From Alphaproteobacteria bacterium (GTDB lineage: Bacteria; Myxococcota_A; UBA796; GCA-2862545), in assembly GCA_020632915.1 (NCBI GenBank), contig JACKEP010000046.1, positions 1 to 10,131 of the forward strand: a DNA stretch of 10,131 bases, read 5' to 3'. Position 1 is the stretch's first letter. Each line of letters opens with the position of its first letter. The notes under the pieces are model-generated. The model made no database searches, was not told where the DNA came from, and saw only the letters and a program-made list of their open reading frames with translations. Both the position numbers and the translations under genes were made by a program. Shown here piece after piece: positions 5,991-10,131 of the stretch.

Positions 5991-7058
5991 GTGTCCCAGC
6001 CCGCCGACCCCCGCTGGACCGCCGTCCGCACCCGCGACCGCAGCGCCGACGGACGCTTCGTGTTCGCGGTGACCACCACCGGCATCTACTGCCGGCCCGG
6101 CTGCCCCGCGCGCACGCCCGCCGCCGCCCACGTCCGCTTCTTCGACACCGCGGTCGCTGCCCGCGAGGCCGGCTTTCGCGCCTGCCGACGCTGCCGCCCC
6201 GACGACGACCGCCACCCCCACGCCGACGCGGTCGAGGCCGCGTGCCGGCGCCTGCAGGCCGAGGTCCCCCCGCCCCCGCTCGCTGCGCTCGCCGCCGACG
6301 CCAGCCTGTCGCTGTCCCGGTTCCAGCAGGTCTTCCGCACGCTGACCGGAGTGACCCCGCGCGCCTACGCCGCCGCCCGACGGGCCGAGCGTGTGCGCAC
6401 GGCGCTGGTCACCGAGGACGGCGTGGCCGACGCTGCGTTCGCCGCCGGCTTCGCGTCGTCGGGCCGGTTCTACGAGGCCACCGACGACCTGCTCGGCATG
6501 ACCCCGTCCGCGTGGCGGGCGGGCGGCGCGGGGGAGACGTTGCGCGTGACCACGGCGCCGTGCAGCCTGGGCCACGTCCTGGTCGCGTCGACCGACCGCG
6601 GCCTGTGCACCATCGAGCTCGGCGACGACCCGGATGCGCTGGTGTCCGGCCTCACCGCCCGCCTGCCCCACGCCACGCTCGTGCGCGACGACCCCGACCA
6701 CGCCGCGCACGTCGCCGCCGTGGTCGCGCTGGTGGAGGACCCGGCCCGCGGCCTCGACCTGCCGCTGGACGTGCGCGGCACGGCGTTCCAGCAGCGGGTG
6801 TGGGCGGCGCTGCGGCGGGTGCCCTGCGGCACCACGGTGTCCTACGCCGAGCTCGCCACCGCGCTGGGCCGCCCGAGCGCCAGCCGCGCCGTCGCCGGGG
6901 CGTGCGCCGCCAACACCCTCGCCGTGGCCATCCCGTGCCACCGCGTCGTGCGCGGCGACGGCAGCGTGAGTGGCTACCGGTGGGGGGTGTCGCGCAAGCG
7001 GGCGCTGCTGGCCCGGGAGGCCGACACCGACGCGTCGCGGGGGCGCTCGGAGGGGTGA
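5991..7058 (+). CDS. ada: Ada: bifunctional DNA methylphosphotriester/O6-methylguanine methyltransferase and regulator
   Basis: A 355-residue suicide repair protein that moves methyl groups from damaged DNA onto its own cysteines and, once methylated, acts as a transcriptional activator. The order is that of full-length E. coli Ada. The N-terminal zinc domain (about 5-75) has GIYCRPGCPAR and ACRRCRP, giving Cys34, Cys38, Cys65 and Cys68; Cys34 corresponds to the phosphotriester acceptor Cys38 of E. coli. An AraC-type HTH spans about 90-175 (LSLSRFQQVFRTLTGVTPRAY; AAFAAGFASSGRFYEAT). The C-terminal O6-methylguanine methyltransferase domain spans about 185-345, with GTAFQQRVWAALRRVPCGTT, then SRAVAGACAANTLAVAIPCH; acceptor Cys316 is in PCHRVV. 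All acceptor and zinc cysteines are present, so it should be active. The GTG at 5991 follows CGGAG at about 5 nt. No alkA- or alkB-like partner lies next to it. Confidence 0.96.
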   Translation: MSQPADPRWTAVRTRDRSADGRFVFAVTTTGIYCRPGCPARTPAAAHVRFFDTAVAAREAGFRACRRCRPDDDRHPHADAVEAACRRLQAEVPPPPLAALAADASLSLSRFQQVFRTLTGVTPRAYAAARRAERVRTALVTEDGVADAAFAAGFASSGRFYEATDDLLGMTPSAWRAGGAGETLRVTTAPCSLGHVLVASTDRGLCTIELGDDPDALVSGLTARLPHATLVRDDPDHAAHVAAVVALVEDPARGLDLPLDVRGTAFQQRVWAALRRVPCGTTVSYAELATALGRPSASRAVAGACAANTLAVAIPCHRVVRGDGSVSGYRWGVSRKRALLAREADTDASRGRSEG

Positions 7059-7090
7059 TCGGCTACCTGCCGGCCCACGGAGGTCCCCGC

Positions 7091-7549
7091 ATGCCACGTC
7101 CCGCTGCGGTGCCGCTCCAGGTGGTGGTCCGGCTCACCGACGTGCCGGGCACCTGGAACGACGCGCCCCTCGTCGTCGGGCTCCAGTCCGGCTCCACCGG
7201 CTCCGGCGCCACGATCGTGCCCGGCGATCCCGACGGCGACGACGTCGTCTTCGAGGGGGCGATCGACGTACGCCCCACCGCCGACGGCGCGCCGGACTTC
7301 TTCGGTCCGCTCGTCCACGGCCCCCGCGGCGCCCGCCACCTGTACGTGACCTGGGCGCGGGTCGAGGGCGGCACGCACGCCATGTTCCGACGCCTCAAGC
7401 TCTACCTCACGCCCACGGTGCGCGCGGCGTGGACGCAACCGGGCGTGAGCTGGGACCAGGTGCACACAGGCCGCGTGGCGGCCAGCGTCTCGGGCCGGGG
7501 TCCGGACGGCACGCCCCACTGCGGGTCGGCCGAGGCGCGCTGGGGCTGA
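7091..7549 (+). CDS. DUF5990-like protein, function unknown
   Basis: A 152-residue soluble protein with no signal peptide or membrane segment. Its beta-strand pattern and motifs fit DUF5990: PLQVVVRLTDVPG at the N-terminus, VGLQSGS near 28-34, DVVFEGAIDVRP near 51-62 and PDFFGPLVHGPRGARHLYVTW near 67-87. Near the C-terminus is FRRLKLYLTPTV. The frame is open far upstream through the ada gene, but the ATG at 7091 has GGAGG at 7079-7083 (7 nt spacing) and starts exactly where the family similarity begins. It lies 32 bp after ada on the same strand, so the two may be cotranscribed, but nothing in the family points to DNA repair. The assignment is by remembered family pattern and should be treated as probable. 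Confidence 0.75.
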   Translation: MPRPAAVPLQVVVRLTDVPGTWNDAPLVVGLQSGSTGSGATIVPGDPDGDDVVFEGAIDVRPTADGAPDFFGPLVHGPRGARHLYVTWARVEGGTHAMFRRLKLYLTPTVRAAWTQPGVSWDQVHTGRVAASVSGRGPDGTPHCGSAEARWG

Positions 7550-7589
7550 CGGGCCCCGGATCGTGGGCTCGCGACCGACGGCAGGCCCG

Positions 7590-7598
7590 CGCTACACT
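7590..7598 (+). promoter_or_regulatory. candidate -10 region upstream of the MopE/RCC1 lipoprotein
   Basis: CGCTACACT contains TACACT (7593-7598), a good -10-like hexamer 35 bases before the ATG at 7634 in an 84-bp gap. It repeats the CGCTACA seen before the kinase gene. The -35 area around 7569-7575 (TCGCGAC) is poor, as often in high-GC genomes. Confidence 0.35.
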
Positions 7599-7633
7599 CC
7601 CTGCAGCGTTCGTCCTTCGGCTCGGAGTCTCCC

Positions 7634-10027
7634 ATGCGTCCGGCGCTCGTCGTCGCCGTGCTGCTCGCAGCGTGTTCGGGGACCCCCGGCGATGGTGAGC
7701 CGCCTGGCGACACCGACACCGACGTCGTCGACACCGACCGCGACACCGATCCGGTCGTCGACACCGACCTGCCCGACGATGCCGACGGCGACGGCTTCGT
7801 CGCGATCGCCCGGGGCGGCGTCGACTGCGACGACCACGACGCCCTCGTCCACCCCGGCGCCACCGAGCGCTGCAACGGCGTGGACGACGACTGCGACGGC
7901 GTGACCGACCGCGCCGACGCCAGCTTCCCCGACGCCCGCCAGGTCTACCTCGACCTCGACAACGACGGCTTCGGCACCACGGCCACGTGGGTCTGCCCCG
8001 CGCTCGCGTCCGGCTTCGCCACGGCCGACGGCGACTGCGACGACGCCGACCCCGACGTGAACCCCGACGCGCGCGAGTTCTGCAACACCGTCGACGACAA
8101 CTGCAACGGCCAGCAGGCGCCCTACGACCCCACCTGGGACCTCGGCCATGACCCCGCGTGGGTCCGCAGCTTCGTCGACGTCGACCAGGACGGCTGGGGC
8201 GTGGCGACGCTGCCCGTCCACGGGTGCTTCACCGCCGTGGCCGGATCGGCACTGCAGTCCGGGGACTGCGACGACGCCGACCCCGAGGTGAACCCGGGCC
8301 GCGCCGAGGTCTGCAACGGCGTCGACGACGACTGCAACGGCCGCACGGACGATCGCGACCGGAACGTCCAGGCACCGTACTGGGTCGTCGACGCCGACGG
8401 AGACGGCTTCCCCGGCGAGCGCACCTGGGGCAGGACGTGCACCAGCCCCGGGGCCGGCTGGACGCCGACGCTCTACGTGCTCGCCATCGACTGCGACGAC
8501 GACGACGCCTTCGCTTTCTGGCAGGCTGCCTGGCGTGAGGAGGACAAGTGCAGCCGCGACGCGGACGGGGACGGCTGGGGCGACCCGGCGCCGCCGCATC
8601 GTCAGGTCGACGCGGGGCGGGACTGCGACGACGACGACGTGGCGCTGTTCCCCGGGGCCACGGAGGTCTTCCACGACGGCGTCGACCAGGACTGCGATCG
8701 GTCGGACGACGACGACGAGGACGGCGACGGCGCGCTGGCGCCGGTGTGGGGCGGCGACGACTGCGACGACCAGGACCCCCGCGTGGCGTCCAGGGCGGCC
8801 GATCAGGACTGCGACGGCACCCCGGACGTCGACGACTGCTTCCCGACGGACCCCACCCGCGCCTGCGAGGTCAACGCCCTGGCCGCCGGCGGTGCGGTGA
8901 CGTGCGCGGCGTTCGACGGCGGCACGGTGCGCTGCTGGGGCGACGGGAGGCTCGGCGCGACGGGTCAGGCGGGCACGGCCCTCCTCGGCGACGACGAGCT
9001 CCCGGTGTCGGCGCCGCCCGTCGACGTGGGCGGACCGGTCGTGACGCTCGCGGCAGGACGGTCCCACGTGTGCGCGCTGCGCGACGACGCGCAGGTGGTG
9101 TGCTGGGGCGACAACCTGTCCGGTGCGGTCGGCGCGTACGGCGTGCGCACGGTCGGCGACGACGAGACGCCGGCGAGCGCCGGTCCGGTGCTCCTGCGTC
9201 ACCCCACCGTCGCCCTCGCCGCCGGTCCCGCGCGCAGCTGCGTCGTGCGGCCCCACGGCCGGACCTCGTGCTGGGGCGATGGCCGCTTCGGCGCGAACGG
9301 CAACCGGTTCACGATCGACCTCGGCTACACGCGACAGCCCGGGTACACCTTCCCCGTCCAGGCCGACCAGCCGATCCGCGCGGTGAGCAGTGGCGAGACC
9401 TTCACCTGCGGCCTCTACGACGACGGGAGCGTCCACTGCTGGGGCAGGATCCGGCGGGGCCACCTGGGCGTTCCGGGCCTCACCGGCACCATGCTCGTCG
9501 ACCCGAGCCCGGCGCTGTCGTTCGGCGCGGCCCTCAGCATCGCGTCCGGCGACGAGCACACCTGCGCGGTGACGCTCGACCACCACCTCGTCTGCTGGGG
9601 CCGCAACGTGCACGGCCAGCTCGGCCTGGGTCACGACCGCGACATCGGCGACGACGAGGAGGCGTACCCTGCCGGCCTCGTCGACCTGCCCCCCGTCCGC
9701 GCCGTGGCCGCCGGCGCCGCCCACACCTGCGCGCTGCTGATGGACCAGACCGTCCGCTGCTGGGGCGAGGGCGCCGACGGGCGCCTCGGCAACCTCTCCT
9801 CCGCCGACATCGGCGACGACGAGCCCATCGGGCCCGCCGTCGACGTCGGCGGCCCCGTCCGCGCGATCGCCGCCGGCGAAGCCCACACCTGCGTGATCCT
9901 CGACAACGCCGACGAGGACGTCGTCTGCTGGGGCTACGGCGCCGACGGCCGCCTCGGCTACGGCACCACCGACACGATCGGCGACGACGAGACGCCCGCC
10001 AGCGCAGGGCCCGTGGCGTTCCGATGA
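7634..10027 (+). CDS. lipoprotein with MopE-type metal-binding repeats and a seven-blade RCC1-like propeller
   Basis: A 797-residue exported lipoprotein. The lipobox is LLAAC with Cys14 after a short hydrophobic signal. Residues 19-50 are a low-complexity Asp/Thr linker with DTDTD. Residues 50-411 hold MopE-type repeats (Pfam 'putative metal-binding motif'): DCDD at 64, 134, 211, 286, 330 and 377, three of them completed by CNxVDDxCxG (80, 150, 227) and one by HDGVDQDCD (347); the fourth and sixth are degenerate. They alternate with DxDxDG calcium-like loops such as DADGDGF. Residues 414-797 are seven RCC1-like blades, each AAG-x-x-C then CWG; the paired cysteines are at 424/434, 480/490, 536/546, 592/602, 644/654, 699/709 and 753/765, suggesting one disulfide per blade. 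Five blades carry a GDDE loop. The ATG at 7634 follows GGAG at 6 nt. It overlaps the next lipoprotein gene by ATGA. The role may be surface metal binding or adhesion; this is inferred. Confidence 0.85.
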   Translation: MRPALVVAVLLAACSGTPGDGEPPGDTDTDVVDTDRDTDPVVDTDLPDDADGDGFVAIARGGVDCDDHDALVHPGATERCNGVDDDCDGVTDRADASFPDARQVYLDLDNDGFGTTATWVCPALASGFATADGDCDDADPDVNPDAREFCNTVDDNCNGQQAPYDPTWDLGHDPAWVRSFVDVDQDGWGVATLPVHGCFTAVAGSALQSGDCDDADPEVNPGRAEVCNGVDDDCNGRTDDRDRNVQAPYWVVDADGDGFPGERTWGRTCTSPGAGWTPTLYVLAIDCDDDDAFAFWQAAWREEDKCSRDADGDGWGDPAPPHRQVDAGRDCDDDDVALFPGATEVFHDGVDQDCDRSDDDDEDGDGALAPVWGGDDCDDQDPRVASRAADQDCDGTPDVDDCFPTDPTRACEVNALAAGGAVTCAAFDGGTVRCWGDGRLGATGQAGTALLGDDELPVSAPPVDVGGPVVTLAAGRSHVCALRDDAQVVCWGDNLSGAVGAYGVRTVGDDETPASAGPVLLRHPTVALAAGPARSCVVRPHGRTSCWGDGRFGANGNRFTIDLGYTRQPGYTFPVQADQPIRAVSSGETFTCGLYDDGSVHCWGRIRRGHLGVPGLTGTMLVDPSPALSFGAALSIASGDEHTCAVTLDHHLVCWGRNVHGQLGLGHDRDIGDDEEAYPAGLVDLPPVRAVAAGAAHTCALLMDQTVRCWGEGADGRLGNLSSADIGDDEPIGPAVDVGGPVRAIAAGEAHTCVILDNADEDVVCWGYGADGRLGYGTTDTIGDDETPASAGPVAFR

Positions 10028-10131
10028 GGCCGGGGCCGCGCACCTGGATCCTGCTGGGACTCCTCGGCTGTGGGCCCTCGGGTGCCGACGGCCCCGTCGC
10101 ACCCGATACCGACACCGATCCCACCGCAGTT
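10024..10131 (+). CDS. second lipoprotein, N-terminus only (runs off the window)
   Basis: An ATG at 10024 overlaps the preceding stop as ATGA, and the frame stays open to the window edge (36 codons). It reads MRPGPRTWILLGLLGC and continues with GPSGADGPVAPDTDTDPTAV. A positive n-region, a hydrophobic core and the lipobox LLGC (Cys16) mark it as a lipoprotein. The DTDTDP linker copies the one in the preceding gene (DTDTD, RDTDP). It is probably translationally coupled to that gene and may be a paralogue or partner with a similar Asp-rich body; the rest is not visible. Confidence 0.75.
   Translation, partial: MRPGPRTWILLGLLGCGPSGADGPVAPDTDTDPTAV

Noticed and set aside
5957..7090. N-terminal extension of the DUF5990-like protein through ada
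   Set aside because: The extension is an Arg/Pro-rich shadow of ada. The ATG at 7091 has its own GGAGG and begins at the family match.
7542..7557. GGGGC/GCCCC stem around the DUF5990-like stop codon as a terminator
   Set aside because: Only 5 bp, contains the stop codon and has no T-run; likely chance in GC-rich sequence.
7592..10102. 836-codon minus-strand open frame opposite the MopE/RCC1 gene
   Set aside because: It mirrors the GAC/GCC repeats of the real gene as Val/Ala/Arg repeats (VVVAV, GVGV) and shows no start context or domain.
1..10131. tRNA, rRNA, CRISPR array, insertion sequence, prophage or toxin-antitoxin genes
   Set aside because: No cloverleaf, regularly spaced repeats, transposase or integrase motifs, terminal inverted repeats or small paired genes were seen on either strand.

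Overview
The window is very GC-rich, with GC-ending codons and tightly packed genes. It fits a Gram-negative bacterium with an outer membrane: there is a TonB-dependent receptor and there are lipobox-bearing secreted proteins. The mixture of a RegB/RegA-like two-component system, MopE-type Cys/Asp metal-binding repeats fused to an RCC1-like propeller, and Asp/Thr-rich lipoprotein leaders (DTDTD) suggests a Myxococcota-like organism. That placement is inferred from gene content, not from a marker gene.

Layout, left to right. At 1-59 there is a short tail that reads like the last helix of an AraC-family protein. Bases 139-1874 encode a RegB/PrrB-type membrane histidine kinase and a RegA/PrrA-type response regulator that overlap by 4 bp. 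A 91-bp gap with a perfect GC hairpin leads to a TonB-dependent receptor (1966-4104) on the same strand. A GlxA/FtrA-type AraC regulator (4079-5032, minus strand) converges on the receptor and overlaps its 3' end by 26 bp. That regulator is divergent from a membrane protein ending in a DUF3817 domain (5134-5886), and a long near-perfect dyad between the two is the likely operator. A complete Ada DNA-alkylation repair protein/regulator (5991-7058) and a DUF5990-like protein (7091-7549) follow. The right end holds two lipoprotein genes joined by an ATGA overlap: a MopE-repeat plus seven-blade RCC1-like protein (7634-10027), and a second lipoprotein cut off by the window edge (10024 onward).

How the parts may work together. 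The kinase and regulator form one signalling unit that may control the adjacent receptor. The kinase keeps most of the RegB quinone-binding heptapeptide but contains no cysteine, so the classical thiol redox switch is absent. The FtrA-like regulator probably controls itself and the divergent DUF3817 protein through the shared dyad. Ada is an independent alkylation-damage module. The terminal pair encodes surface or periplasmic lipoproteins with many probable divalent-metal sites.

No tRNA, rRNA, CRISPR array, insertion sequence or phage gene was seen, and no gap longer than about 105 bp lacks a gene. I do not see a clearly new defence or mobile system. The most notable points are the cysteine-less RegB-like kinase, the receptor without a signal peptide, the FtrA-type operator dyad, the DUF3817 fusion and the MopE-RCC1 lipoprotein.
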